Shown: positions 48,101 through 60,760 of the stretch, piece by piece | How the letters are laid out: each line of letters opens with the position of its first letter | How positions within the stretch are numbered: the stretch's first letter is position 1 | Source: Aptenodytes patagonicus | Taxonomy: Eukaryota > Chordata > Aves > Sphenisciformes > Spheniscidae | Direction of reading: 5' to 3' | Assembly: GCF_965638725.1 (NCBI RefSeq) | Contig: NC_134950.1 | Location: forward strand, 165,020,853-165,084,852 | Length of the DNA: 64,000 nucleotides | Position numbers and translations under genes: made by a program | The notes under the pieces: generated by a model | Seen by the model: the letters and a program-made list of their open reading frames with translations, nothing else | Told to the model about the DNA's origin: nothing | Database searches by the model: none

Positions 48101-50025
48101 GTAATTTAAGGAGTGTAGGGCAGTAGGCTATCCCGATACGGCAGTGTTCATTTCTGCTTGACATGCTCTTGGAAACTGATGCATATAACAGGTTCAAAGT
48201 GCTGAGCTATGTAATAAGTTTTCCCAGCTTCCAAACCATAGGAATGTATAAGATCAACTTTCAGGACATTGAGAACTCAGCATAACAAAAAACCCCAGAA
48301 CTTCAACTGCTTCTAACAGTAACATTAATCCTTTCCACACAGGTTGTTTAAAGATAAAAATTCAGTGCAGTAGGTTATGTGGTTTTGTGAATGTTTTGGG
48401 TTATGTGTATGTATATGAAAATATTTGTATGTGAACTTCCAGCCCTACTAAATTTTAAACTTCCCAGAAACTGTGCAGTCCTACTTTCTTATGCCTTTTC
48501 TTTAATCTTCAGATGGTGTCCTTGCAAAAAATCTGCCCTGATTATATTCATTATATCTGAAGCTTCGTTTGAATTTAATCTGAATACAGACTTCTGTTTC
48601 CTTTCTTTAACTGACTTACATTTTTGCTATAGCTGATGGGCTGTTTTGTCTTCAAGTTAGTTGCCTTTTCATACCTGATAAAATAAGCTTGCATGTATCT
48701 CTCTCCATCTCTCTCTGTATATATCTTCCTCACAGAGATTTAAATTCTTATAAGAATTTCTAGACATTTGGATGAAAGAATATTGAAGAAGTGAATCTAT
48801 TGTATGGTTCATAGTTATGTGTTTTTTCAGTTGTTTTGGTGATACAGTCTGACACAGCCAAAATCTAGAACTGCTGAAAAATGTAGAGGAAAATGTAAGG
48901 AATGAAATAACCTAAGTTCTGCATTTGTTGAGCTAAATACTAATATGAGAGGTGAATGAAGCATGTTTTTCATATTGCAATTAAATTCAGAAGACAACTT
49001 CATTAATTGACTTAGTATTCTCAATATCACTTTAACTTAGAAAGTGAAAGTATATCAGTGTAGTATTGTAAGCAGTCTAACTAAAAAGTTTAAAATATTT
49101 GGAAGTTTCTTATATAAAATCTGTCTGACGTAGCAGGTAGATGAGTGATACATATTGTTACTTGTTTTTCTATTTATGTACTTTCCAAGCAATATGCAGT
49201 GAAAACGCTTTCAAAATGGGACCTCTTGTACAAAGCTTGTATCTTAGTTACCCACTATGACTTTTAGTATAAGTTATTTTTTTAACAAAACCCCAACTTG
49301 TGCTAGTCACTTGATATTTGCTATTGCTTCCTGTAGTCTTGCAGGACACATTTCTTTACACAGATAAAGAAGAAGGGAAAAAGAGACAGAAGACCCAGAA
49401 TTGCTTGTTCTGATGGAAGCATTCAAGAGAGCAGAAATGTTACAAAATACATTGCACAAATACACTGATGATAGACATGCAGTATATGGCTCCTGTAAGA
49501 GTTGCCATTTATGTTTAGAATTTTAGTTTACTGACATAAAACCTGTAAAACCTTATCTCAAATACATTCATCTGTTTCAAATTCACATTAGTGTTTCACT
49601 GCTGTGAAGCTAATTGATATAAACATAAGACCACCTTTCAGTGAAATGAGTAAAAAACCAAAATGACAGAAAAGGAATTCACTTTGTACCTCTCTTGAAG
49701 CTGAGCATAAAAAGAACAAAGCTAGGACTTATTCAAGGTTTAAAGCAATAGTCTTTACATCTACATTTGCATTGTTTCCTATAAATATAAGCATACCTGT
49801 TTTAAATACAATAATGTGTGACTGCAGTTTTTGCTTCTGTTTTATATGGTCATACTGCTCCTCAAGTAAGCTTACATCCATCTTGGTTGGCTGCTTATCA
49901 TGATCTGAAGCCTGTTGCTCTGAGGTATGAGTCACTGAAAAAATACCAGTCATGTATTTGTAAGCCCTCGCCATCTGTTCCAACAAGGAAGAAAAAGTTG
50001 TGCAGAAGCAGAACATTTCCTTCAT
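44608..50025 (-). CDS. C9orf152-like protein, two coding exons, complete
   Basis: Two minus-strand exons join in frame (801 nt, 266 residues; human C9orf152 is about 239 aa from memory). Shared landmarks, in order: a short Cys-containing N-terminus (MKEMFCFC, against an N-terminus with CPCP), LLEEQYDHIKQKQKLQSHII (residues 53-72; human has an FLRAQYEGLKRQQ-type segment), ESMVNAVLINKK (about 84-95), a WRTHLGIHRLVQ block (human WHTHLEMHCLVQ), and a C-terminus with YPFPNKKGPRISEAARRLGL, where human has YPFPQRKTPRIS and then a RNLGLY-like end. No signal peptide, membrane helix or known catalytic motif is visible. The middle is Ser/Asn-rich and probably disordered, with a short helix around the QYDHIKQKQK segment. 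Function is unknown. Human C9orf152 is on 9q31, away from NUB1 and XYLB, so this may be a paralogue; I leave the symbol blank for that reason. Confidence 0.82.
45180..49796 (-). other. Intron of the C9orf152-like gene
   Basis: 4.6 kb without further coding signal. It contains a 21-T homopolymer (47164-47184), an A-run near 46182-46194 followed by a CCCACCCCCC stretch, and otherwise AT-rich unique-looking sequence. Confidence 0.55.
47164..47184. repeat. Poly(T) tract
   Basis: A run of about 21 T, followed by AAAAAG. Confidence 0.9.
49797..50025 (-). CDS. C9orf152-like first coding exon
   Basis: 76 codons from the ATG (A at -3) through IIVFKT plus one base, then donor ACAG|GTATGC. The start was chosen because the N-terminal MKEMFCFC pattern and its distance to the QYDHIKQKQK helix match the human protein. 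An internal Met at MARAYKYM is a weaker alternative. Confidence 0.82.
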
Positions 50026-53000
50026 TGTGTTGGCAAAAAAAGCAAATCAAGTATGAAGCATCTGAAATCTTCCTAAATGAAGAAGTAACTGTCTTCTAAG
50101 TATGGTGACTTCTTTCAGAAGTTGTGTGGTCTACTCTGAAGTTGTGGATTTCAGTTGGCTTGTTTTCATGCAGTGGGTCTGAAGCTACTGCATACAGAGT
50201 TCGTGATTATAACTGGATAGTTGGATTTAATGTTGACTTAAGGTTGTGAGCATGTGAAGCCTTGCCAAAAAAAACAGTGAAATACAAAACCTCATTGAAC
50301 ACAGTCAGGTGCATAAAGAGCTGGGTAATACTGGTTTATGTAGTAATGTTAATTCTTAAAGGAATGCTGTCATGGTGACCTCCCCAAGACAGTAGTTCCA
50401 CCAGGGAAATCTTTCTTCAGGTTTCTTTCCATGTATTTTGTATCTTTTCCCCTCCAGTCCTCTTCCGTAACTTTCATCCCGTTTCATTCTTGCTGCTGCT
50501 TCTTGGGGCAGTGGGGTGGGAAGGGAGGATTTGTTATACCTTAATAATTTTGTGCTTATTGCTCCCTTTTAAGAATGTGTTAAAAGTAGTCAGGCCTGGG
50601 TGCAGAGTCTAAACAGTATGTGCCAATGGCACTTGAAATCGGGAGGCTGGAGATAGGAATGCCTTACTCTGACTCATTCAGTTTTTCTGCCTTTCTATAA
50701 AATGAAATAAACTATAGAAGTATTCATTTCCTTACTGAGAGCTGAACAAGCTCTTCAAATGCATGGTAAGCCACAGTTTAAAACTTACCATACATGTTAC
50801 AGTATTGCCACATATAACAAGGCAAAAAATTTAAAAATACATGGCTTTTGATCATATCAAATTAAGTACGAGACTATGTCTGGACTATGAACTGCAAGTT
50901 TCTCTCCCAGAAATAGGTCCATCTGATACTGCTGCAAGGGCCCAAGAGAGTAGTATGTAAAAAAAAAAAAAAAATGCAGTTAAACAGTAGTTTTAATATA
51001 ATTGTGCATCTGCTAGGTTCCTTGCAGTGAAAAACATTGCATAAAAAACATTGTGAAAGGGCAGTGTGTGGAAAGAATGCCAGTGTGCTGTATTTTTCCA
51101 GTTACTGGCAGAAATTATGCGATGATTTGCATCATAAATGATTTACTGAATCAGGCTCAAATCCTGCAGATCTTGGGAATCCCTTTGGAAGTTGTGCGTG
51201 CGCAGGTGATGAGACTCTAGTTATGCAGTGCATAGAGTTCTGGTAAGGCTCAGCAGGCTCACATGCATAAGTCTGCTGTAATTCACTTAATAATTGCTTT
51301 TGCCTTCCTAGTATGCTTGTGTCTTGAAAATCATGTTGCCTACCTCAACTGTGGTCTTTTTCCGCCTTAGCCAGGGAAAGAACAGTAAACACAATATTTT
51401 GTCAGACACTGTAGAGACTCTTCAAGTTAGCTTCTCTCTTGACCCTGGAAAAAGCACGTGTCATGTTAGAGTTGTTCTGATGTATCGTGGCTCTGGTAGA
51501 TCTACTTTGATATTCAGCCTTCAGTAGTGACAAACACCTAGTGCTCTGTGGAAAGGAGGACCTCAGTTGCCTTGTTTGTTCAGCATTCTGAGTTGTTGGC
51601 ACATGGAGTCCTCCTTTGGACCTCCAGGCAGTTGGTTTATACATTGGGGCAGCAGATTTAACTAACCTCATTACTGTTTGAGCTGGCATTCAATACAAAC
51701 ATTATTAATGGTCATAAAAGTTACCCAACCGTTTTAAAATTCCAGTCACACTATTTGACTCATTGACCTCCTGTGAAAGTGACTTGTGCAACGTGACTAT
51801 GTCTTGCAGAAAGAATTACCAGGATAGCATCCTTGAACATGAAATGTAGGCTCTGTCTTAAAAGATGTACACTTAACTTCTCACTAGAAGAGCATTTAAA
51901 GTATAATGAGTTTGTATCTGATCAGAATTTAATATTATTATTAATTATTTGTACTATACCATTCCTTCAGGATCATGGAAAAGCCATCACATTTGGTTAC
52001 GCAAATGGATTATAGAGGGCAGTCTCTTCCCAAACAGTTGCATGGATAAGCAGCAAAACCAGAAACCGGGAAAAGAAACCAGATGCCCAGTGAAATGAAG
52101 TGAATGAGTCCAGGTGGTACAGCAGATCGCTGGAACCAGGAACAGGACTAGCTTTTGTTTTGCTGAGCCAATCCCATACACATTGCAGTTTGTTTCCTTT
52201 TCAGGGAAAGCTTGTGAACAGGGCATCTTGATTCAGTTTCAAGAGGTGTGTATATATGTGTTCGTATGTATACATGTGTTCGTGTGTGTATGCGTTTGCT
52301 ATCAAGGCACGTGTGCGTGTAATATATATATATACACACAGTCACTCACACACACTTACCTGTGTGTGTTTTGTGAATAATTTGCAACCAGGATATGATT
52401 CATAAAATGAGTTGCAGGTCTAATCTACACGGTATCACAAAGTACATAGGGTTAATTGTGGTTTTGATGTGTAGTGAGCTGATGTAACTAATCCTCGTTA
52501 TGCCACTGACATAAACTTGGAAGTGGATTACCTGTGGGTTCTGTTCTTATACCGTAGTGGAACAACTTCCTTTGTACCCCTAGCCTGTTTATGTATTACT
52601 AATAAAAAAAAAAATTAAATTTTCGTATTGTCATACATACACACACAATTATGACTTCTGTTTAAATCAGTCAATTGTTCAGTCTTCTTTAAATTGAGTT
52701 ACTTGGATCTGCAGACCACTGTATACTTTTAAAATACGCAGCAGGTGGCACTATTGGAGTGGTATGACTATCTTTGCCTTAGTCCTAAAATGTTAGAGGC
52801 CCCCATTTGGCTTGTAGGTTGCTGAGGAATATAAGCAGTCAAGCCTTTTCCTAGCACTGGTACACATATTTCCTAACAGTACTATTGGTTCTGAAAATTT
52901 ATTGCCATGATTAGGTTTGTGTAAAAACTTGTCTGTCTTTAATTGAAGAAACTCCTGTCAAAAACATCATCTAAGAGTGATTTTCGTTTGATTACCCACT

Positions 53001-54397
53001 GCAGTCTGAAGTGCCATATTTCCCTTAAGTCTGTCTTTCCATCACACAATGGAAGCGATTCTTCACTTCCTTGAGGCAAAAAAAATTGAGAATACTTCAT
53101 AATCCAAAAGCAATGGCTTTTAGAACTTGAAGTAGATGTTTACTGCCCTTGACCTTGGTTGCAAAATTTCATTAAAAAAGATGCAAATAATTTTATCTCA
53201 TACTAATTAATTTGTGAGTCGTAAATTAGTTTTTTATTAAAAAATTGTTTGGAGGACCTTAGAGGAATAATTGTTGATTTAAAGATAATTAAAAATACAA
53301 TGGTTAACTGAATGCACTTCTGTAACACTGGATTTTACTGCACACCTGGGACCAGAGGTACACGATTATTCATGTTGTTCATGTGCAGAATTATAGACAT
53401 GTCCAATGCTGTTCATGCAGGTTACAAAGATAGAATACAAATATCTGTAGATTTTAACTGGCACTGAGAAGGAAAATCAAAGTTACTGTGATAATCCCCT
53501 TTCTCTAGCTTTCTATAGTGTTTTTTTAATTTAAATGCAGTCTTGAAGTGTTGGAAAGTGACTATTTTATTGTTAGAAAATGTAATAACGAAAAGAAAGG
53601 TAGAAACAGGGTGGCTGCTATTATTTGGGGTCCAGACAGTAGTAGTAGAATCAATAGTAGTTGCTTACTATTTAATGAGATTTTTTGATAAGAGCACATA
53701 TATTTCTATTATTTGAAAGCACAACCTTAAAGCATGCCACAGTTAGGGACTGGTGTAAGTAGTTAGAGCACAGGACTTTCTGATGATGCAAGATTAGTTT
53801 TTGGTGCTCTCTGCATGCCCATGCTAATGGGATGAAGGAGCCTACGATGCAAGTTTTCATTATGATCTCAAGATGTTTCTTCTGATCGGACCTTTCATGT
53901 GCTTTCAGACATAAAGGGTTCAAGTGTGTTAAAGGGAGGGTGGCCCAGCTGTCCTTTAAGTCCCTCTGAAGGTTTGGTGAGCTTGGGTTGTATGTAGTCC
54001 ACCTTCACGTTTCCTTGATAGTATTCTATTTTCCCCTGTTACCACATGGGGTCTTTATGTAAATATAATTAGGTAGTGTGTGTGTATGTAGGTATATATC
54101 AATATATCTGTATATCAAAAATAAATCAGGAATGTTATTTTGTTAGCTGCTCTGAGAAGGTTGCCTGGTTAGTATAGGCTGTAAAATGGTTTGCCAAATT
54201 TCTATTCCTTAGATCCCTGACTTAGGTGACTGAATCCAGTACCGCTGATCCAGCCCTAGTGATTGGGAGGGGTTTTGCAAAACACTGGTGTGCCCAGGAT
54301 GAGGTAGAAGCTGTAGGAAGCTCCAAATTGCTCCAGTCCAGCAATGAGCTCTGGCATCTCTGGTCCTGTGCTCTGCCTGGGCGGCTGTAAAAGCTTA
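50026..54397. other. Intergenic region upstream of the C9orf152-like gene
   Basis: No gene recognised. The promoter of the minus-strand gene must lie at the left end, but there is no CpG island and I could not place a start site. It contains a TG/TA/CA simple-repeat block (52245-52372) and an AT-rich block with an octamer motif (about 53165-53290). Confidence 0.45.
52245..52372. repeat. Compound TG / TA / CA simple repeat with inverted symmetry
   Basis: GTGTGTATATATGTGTTCG-type repeats pass through GTGTGCGTGTAATATATATA into ACACACA and CACACACAC. The TG side and CA side are complementary around a (TA)n centre, so one strand could fold into a hairpin. Confidence 0.75.
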
Positions 54398-54398
54398 A

Positions 54399-54465
54399 AT
54401 CATAGAATCATTAAGGTTGGAAAAGACCTCTAAGATCATCGAGTCCAACCATCAAATCAAGGATA
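54399..54465 (-). mobile_element. CR1 3'-end fragment, antisense
   Basis: AATCATAGAATCATTAAGGT and TGGAAAAGACCTCTAAGATC, then ATCGAGTCCAACC, are the reverse complement of the classic avian CR1 3' terminus. Only the last ~65 bp remain, a common 5'-truncated insertion. Confidence 0.9.
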
Positions 54466-54470
54466 CCAAG

Positions 54471-57400
54471 TTAGCACTGAGGATTTCATACCAATCATCC
54501 CGTGCTTCACCTTTAATACTCACATATCTGGATTTGCATGTGTTGAGAACTTGGTGCTCTCCAGTTCCCTTTGCAGAACCACATTCTGTTTTTTATTTTG
54601 GGGACGGTAAATGCAGTCACATTGGAATCACTGGATTCATCTAAGTAAGATTGAACTGGGCTGGTTGTGAGGAGTTAAATGCAGCAGGTGTTCCGTATGT
54701 GTTTTTTGTGCCTGGCATAAGCAGCATTTAAAAAACTCTGTTTTGTCTTGACTGTGTGGTGCTGAGGATTAAGTAACCTTCCTTTGGAGTGTTACTTGCT
54801 GTGGAAAATAAACTAGAATGCTGAAATTTTCTCTGTTAGAGGGCCACTCACTCTGTTGGTTGTCTGCATTATTACTCCCTCTGTGTAAACAATCAGCATC
54901 CAAAACTGAAGGTCAGAAGTTGTCGTTCATTTTGTAGTTCTGCTGTCCTTGCCCACTGAGAACTTCTGAGATTCCCTTTTAGAAGTGACTGTGCAGAGGC
55001 AAGCCTAAGAAGAAACTGAAGTTATTTACCAGTTAGAGATTTTAAACAAATGAACCCTGACATCTTTCCTTACCATTTCCCTTGCTTCCTTCTTAGTTCT
55101 GGGGTTTTTTAAATTAGTGTGACAAACAAGATGGTTAGGTTTACTCCATTTTGACTTCATAAAACTGTGCATGAGAAGAGGGTGGGAGGGAACTGAATGG
55201 CCTTCAACAGTCTTCTTCAGAGGATTTTGGAAATTCATTGGAGCTTCCTCCATCCTACAGGTGCCTTAAATTCCAGGTAAGCAGAGTTCACATTTCTGGT
55301 ACTGCTACCTAAGTATCTTTTCTATACCAACTACTTCTCTGACTGTTTCCTATCCATAGAGTTATGATGGGTACAGCTCTGAGAGGTGACAGCAGCCTGT
55401 GTTTATTCGTTCTCCCAACAGATATAATACACATATAGGAACTCTGGGAGAATTTCAAGCAGGGTCTAAAATGAATTGGATAAGCTATATAAATTTTCTG
55501 CCTTGATTTTTCCACCTGTAAACTACATGATTTTTATTCATTCTTGATTGCAAAATGTTTTTTGATCCTTGCAGGGTGGTGCTGAAAAGTGCAAGACTTG
55601 GCCCTTATTAGCTTCCACTTCAGGCATTGTTTGAGTAGGAATGAGTTTATCTTTGATTGTTTTTAATCAATAAAATGTACTTATCTGTAAGTGGAGTTTG
55701 ATAAGAATCGAGTATGGCATGAAAGAACTGGTTAATCTGTTGTTAATGAAAAGTTTTATCTGCATGACAACATCTTGCTTCTGAGATATTTGCTTTTGAG
55801 CATTAGGACACAAACCACTTCAGCATTCATCTTCAAGGAAATCTGCCGGGTGTATAAGTTAACTTCAATAAGCCTTGCAAATGACTCTAGTTAAGATAGT
55901 CCTTCAAAGAGGATGGTGAAGTACTATTGCTATTGTGAGAATAAATATGGACTTGAAATCTGTGCAGGGGAGGAAAGTATCCTAAAAATAATTTGCTATT
56001 CAGAAACATCCTTCACTTCACTTCCATGCAGAGATCTCATGAGGAATTTGTACTGCACTTCATAATCACTAGTAGACTAATTGAGTCAATGAAATTACAT
56101 CTGTAAAACTAGAGTATGTAAAACCAGATACAACTCCACAGCGCCTGATTCGGTACCCACTGAAGTCAACACATGTTCTGTGGAATTCGATAGAAGTGGA
56201 ATTGGAGAATTTTATGTACATGATTACATAAAAGCTGCAAATTCACCAATACCTATGAAAGTGACAGTATAATTGAGATTGTGTAGTTGAGCCATAATTT
56301 AAATTCTTTTCTTGTACCCATTGTTCATGTGCACGTGTATGTTTTTATATGGAAACCTGCGCCAATTCTTCATGAGGTCTCTGTAAAGCGCCTTAATTGC
56401 TTAATGCAGTACCACACCTGGGATTTTGAATATGCACATGTCAAGAATTAAATCAACAATAAGTATGTGGAATAATTACTATACCTAAATAAGCTATGTC
56501 TTCAGTCTCCATGTAACAACTGTGGTCTGAGCTTCCTCTTGTGGAACTCATGCATCGGGCTTTTCCTGGATCTTTATACATACTTTCATCTGTTCACAGT
56601 ACAGTCAGTAAAATTACAGTGCGTAACAGCCACCTCGATCCATTGCTTCTAAACATCAAGTACTTACTCTTACAGAGTGAATAACGAGACTCTCCACAGC
56701 ATTTGGAGGTACGGACAAACACAATGGTTACTACAAAATCATGTGCAGATGTAACTTCAACAGATAAGTGTATATTTAGGGAAAAGAAAATATTTTTGGT
56801 GTTATAATGCCATCTCAATAAAAAGAGCAGAAACTTCGTCTTTTAATTTATGGTACTGTGGTATTTGATATTATCAGTACTTGGTTAAACATTGCTGGAG
56901 ATTTTGTGGTAACGGAGTACCTGCAATGCCAAGTAGAAAGGGAATGACCTTTAGAGCATTGTCGTCGTTCAGATATCTTTCCAGTAGGTAGGTCTAGTGC
57001 TCAAGCTGAGATTTTTTTTAAGGCGATGTGTTAATGTGTTATTGTTGTGTTACTTGGGGCTTAACATTGTAAACATCTCCCACCTAATTAGCAGTACTGC
57101 ACGTGACTGTCAGGTTACTTAGCAAATAGGTTGGCATTTATCTGACCCAGCTCAGTACGTTTAATGTTTCTGAGGCTAATTAAAGAGCCACAAGATTTCT
57201 TATTGGGAAAAGGATAATTGTAGCAGCAGGCCTAACAGTGCTAGGTCTAATACGGGCTGCCGCAGTTGTATTGCACGTGCATAACTGAAGTCTGTATGTG
57301 CAGTGACTCTTACCTGTCCCGTTGTTTCTTCTATGCCAACCTATGCTCATGTACAAATGTGAAATACCTGTTTGGGGCTTAGAAATATTTGTCTGCCTTG

Positions 57401-60030
57401 CTACTTAAAATAACTAGTTAGATGCCCAAAATCTACTGCTGGAACCAAAAGGATTGGTAGCTTTGTAGTTGCCCATGGACTTCTGTTACTTCCTGTGAAG
57501 GTGTGGGTATTTTCACATCCCATTAAATTATGTAGCCAATATAAATCAGGATAGCTGGACTGCTGTCAATATAGTAATCCTAATTTATATCAAAGGTCTG
57601 GTCTATCTGTTCTCTAGCTTGTTGGCATGTCTAAGATGACGTGATGATAATGAAGCATGGTAGTTAGGCTGTCACTGATTTCGAAGGAGTTCACCTGTGT
57701 AAAGCTGAAGAATGCAGTTAAATCTAAGTTTATATCAGGGTGCAACTGAGGTCAGAGGCAGATTTTTGATAGTCAAAGTGAGAAGAAAAAGTGAAAAATC
57801 TAGTATGTAGGAATATGGAATACAGTTAGAATAATTTATGTTTTGCAATGAATTGAAGTGAATGTGCAGTTGAAGTTAACTTGACAGTGGGGGAAGGAAA
57901 AAAAGCATTAACTGACATACTAGTTATAACTTATCAAAACAGCCAGGGGCCTAGGAGAGCATGGAAGTATTGCTTCTCCATCAGGTCAGAAACTAGTTAA
58001 TAGGAAAAGGGGAATAAACTCGCTCTTCCCTTTACCCTGCTCTATGTGTCTTGAGTGATTAATCTGTGCTCTGCCTCGAGCTGTTAATCTGCAGTGGTGA
58101 TATTTCAATTATAAACGGCATTTTGTCCATCCCCTCTGGAAATTCTGGGTTTGTCAGTGCTAAGGCATCACTAGTGTATGACTGCAACTTCACTGATAAC
58201 TGCACAGCTAAACCTTGTTTGCTTTCAATAAACAATTTTGGAGGTTATGGTAGTATCTGCCAGCATAAACTTTAATGCAGAAAGAACAGCAGCAATGCAC
58301 ATTTTCCATACACAAACAACTAAATTTGAGAGAACACTGCCTTGATGGAAGGATGGGCAACAGAGTGACTGGGTAAGGCAATGATTCTCCAAACTTCTCT
58401 ATTTTCTGTAGGAAAACATGAAGAATGAAAGTAGCAACATTAACATTCCCGTGCTGCCTTTGAGTGGATTCTCCTACCCTATTCTCTTGCACCCTTATTC
58501 CTAACTTAAGGAGATCTGATGACACGAGGGTGGTTATTCCAGCCTTAACTTTTCTGTGCTATTTAAAGCAAAGTATTTCTTGCTTTCAGGACTATTCTAC
58601 CGATCTGATTGCTGAAGAATATAATTGGTTCTTACATCCTCATAAGATTGCTTTATTTATTTATAAACTGTTGTTTCCTTTCTACTAACCAGTACCTCCT
58701 TTAAAAAAGTTAAAAAATCCACTAATGTCTGTCTTTCTGAAGTAATTTATCAGTCTTACGGCTTTCTTCAGAACTGACTTCAGTTTCTCTTCATTTTTGC
58801 GAGTAGAAATTGCAGCATTTCAAGCCTCAGCCTCCGTATCTGGTACTTGTTTACAGGGAGCGTGCAGCAAATGAAAGGGCAGAGCAAGCCTCTCCTCCCT
58901 GGCTCACCAGCCACGTTCTGCATTAATGGAAAAGCAGCCTCCACGTGTTATTTGATCCTTTGTTGTCTGGTAAGAGTGACACTAAGGAAACAGTTCTTGG
59001 TAACATTTTAAAAACTTTATTTCCTTGCGCAGCCCCTTCTTGGTTAAGGGAGACCGTTGTTCAGGACAGGTCCATCCAGCGTGAGCTCCTTAGGGGCAGG
59101 GAAATTCCACCACTACCTGGTGGCCATCTGGTTTAAAGAAGAAAAACTACAAACTGGGTGACAATTCTACATACCTTTATTTTTAAGTGGACTGGTACTT
59201 CCACTTACTTCATCGGGATGCTTCCTGATTGCAAAATATTCAGATAAATTTGCAGGATTAGACCCTAAAATACAGGCCAACAACACTATGCATTTGAAGG
59301 GATTCCCACATTGTAAATATTTTTCAGACAACTTTAAATTAAACTCTGATTTATTTAAAGATTTTGTCATCGCATTTCTAATACAGGTACTCTCAATACA
59401 GAATATTCAAAGGTGGTATGATAGAGTAAGATTGGTTTGAAAGTCAGTATATTAGAATGTTTGTATTGTAGGTTGAGTCTCTTCATGATTAATGTTTTAA
59501 AGGTTTTTCTTTGCGATAATAACTAGAAATCTTAAAAGTATAAACCTATGGGAGTTAGGGCTTTGAGAAATCACTGGGAATGTTTAAAATGTATTTAAAA
59601 TGTTGAGTATATGATGAAATCTAGTAATATTTTATAGTTTAAAGGGCATTTCAAATTAAGTATTTGTACTGTTAAAACAGTTTAAGATCCTGGGCATGCA
59701 AAACCTATTTGACTTCATTAAGGCTCTGCTGAGATACCTCCTTGATTGCAGAATGAAAGCATATTTTAGATGAGCCTTCTTTTGATTAAGCAATTCCTCT
59801 TTGCTTGTCACATGCTATGGCAGGTAATGCAAAAACTGAAAACCTCCCCAAACCCGCCCAACTTAAAAAAAAAAAAAAAAGCAAACCACAAAACAAAGCT
59901 TCAGCCAAAATAACAATTCTGCATTTTTTTTTTTTAATAGAATACTGCGGAAGCGTGTTTGTGCAAACCGGAGTGCGATACCACAACAGGACTGGTACAT
60001 ATTAATGGAATACTAAAATTTTGTAAGTCC
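54471..60030. other. Intergenic region upstream of XYLB
   Basis: No gene recognised. A block near 57020-57235 is rich in homeodomain-type motifs (CTAATTAGCAG, GCTAATTAAAGAG) and free of recognisable repeats, so it could be a regulatory element. A-runs and T-runs lie at 59865-59880 and 59928-59937. Confidence 0.45.
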
Positions 60031-60034
60031 CTTT

Positions 60035-60760
60035 GGACTGTGGTTTGAAGCTGCCCCTCTTTTGCTCCCGTTTGTCGGGCGGTCCCCGTACAGCCTCCTC
60101 GGGGCTTTCTCACCGACGCGGGCACCGGCAGGCCGGGGGGATCCCACGCGTTAGCACATAGTTACCGGTCTTCAGCAGCTGCCGTGTGCAGTCCTGGCAT
60201 GCAGCAAGCCAGAGTCAGCTCTCCTCCCCAGGGCCCTTCCCTGCTCTACAGCTCTCGCACGAGCCCCTCCGTGTGAGGGAGGGATGAGGGGTTAGTCCCG
60301 CTCGCCCGGCTCCCTGCGCGCTGAGCACTCATTAACTCCCGCTCCGCGGGGCCGGGCTGGCGGCTCCTGCCCGGGGAGGCCGGGCCTGCAAAGCCGCCGC
60401 GGGGAAAGGCTGAGGGCCGGGCGGGCCCCCGCCGCGCCATGGCCGCTCCCTGCTACTTGGGCTGGGATTTCAGCACGCAGCAGGTACCGGGGCCGCCGCC
60501 TTCCCCCCGCCCCTCCTCTCCTCTCCTTTCCCTCGGCCGGCGGCGGCTGCGCGCCGGGCAGCGGGGCCGGGGGCCCGGCGGGGCAGCGCTGGCGCCTGCC
60601 CGGGGCCTGCCTTGCGCCGGGCTCGTCCGACGCCGCCGCAGCAGCCACCTCCGGGGGCCTGAAACGCGGGGGGTGCGGGCGGCTACACACAGCCGGGCCT
60701 CGGAGAGCTGCGAGGGGGCAAGGCCCGGGCTGGCCCGCTCGCCATCGTGGCCCACTGACC
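60035..60760 (+). promoter_or_regulatory. XYLB CpG-island promoter
   Basis: An abrupt GC- and CpG-rich block after kilobases of AT-rich sequence, covering the XYLB start codon and the beginning of intron 1. No TATA box was seen. Long open frames on both strands here result from the high GC content and are not genes. Confidence 0.75.
60439..60483 (+). CDS. XYLB: XYLB first coding exon
   Basis: 15 codons, MAAPCYLGWDFSTQQ, then donor CAG|GTACCG, phase 0. The open frame continues past the donor but only because of GC bias. Confidence 0.93.
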
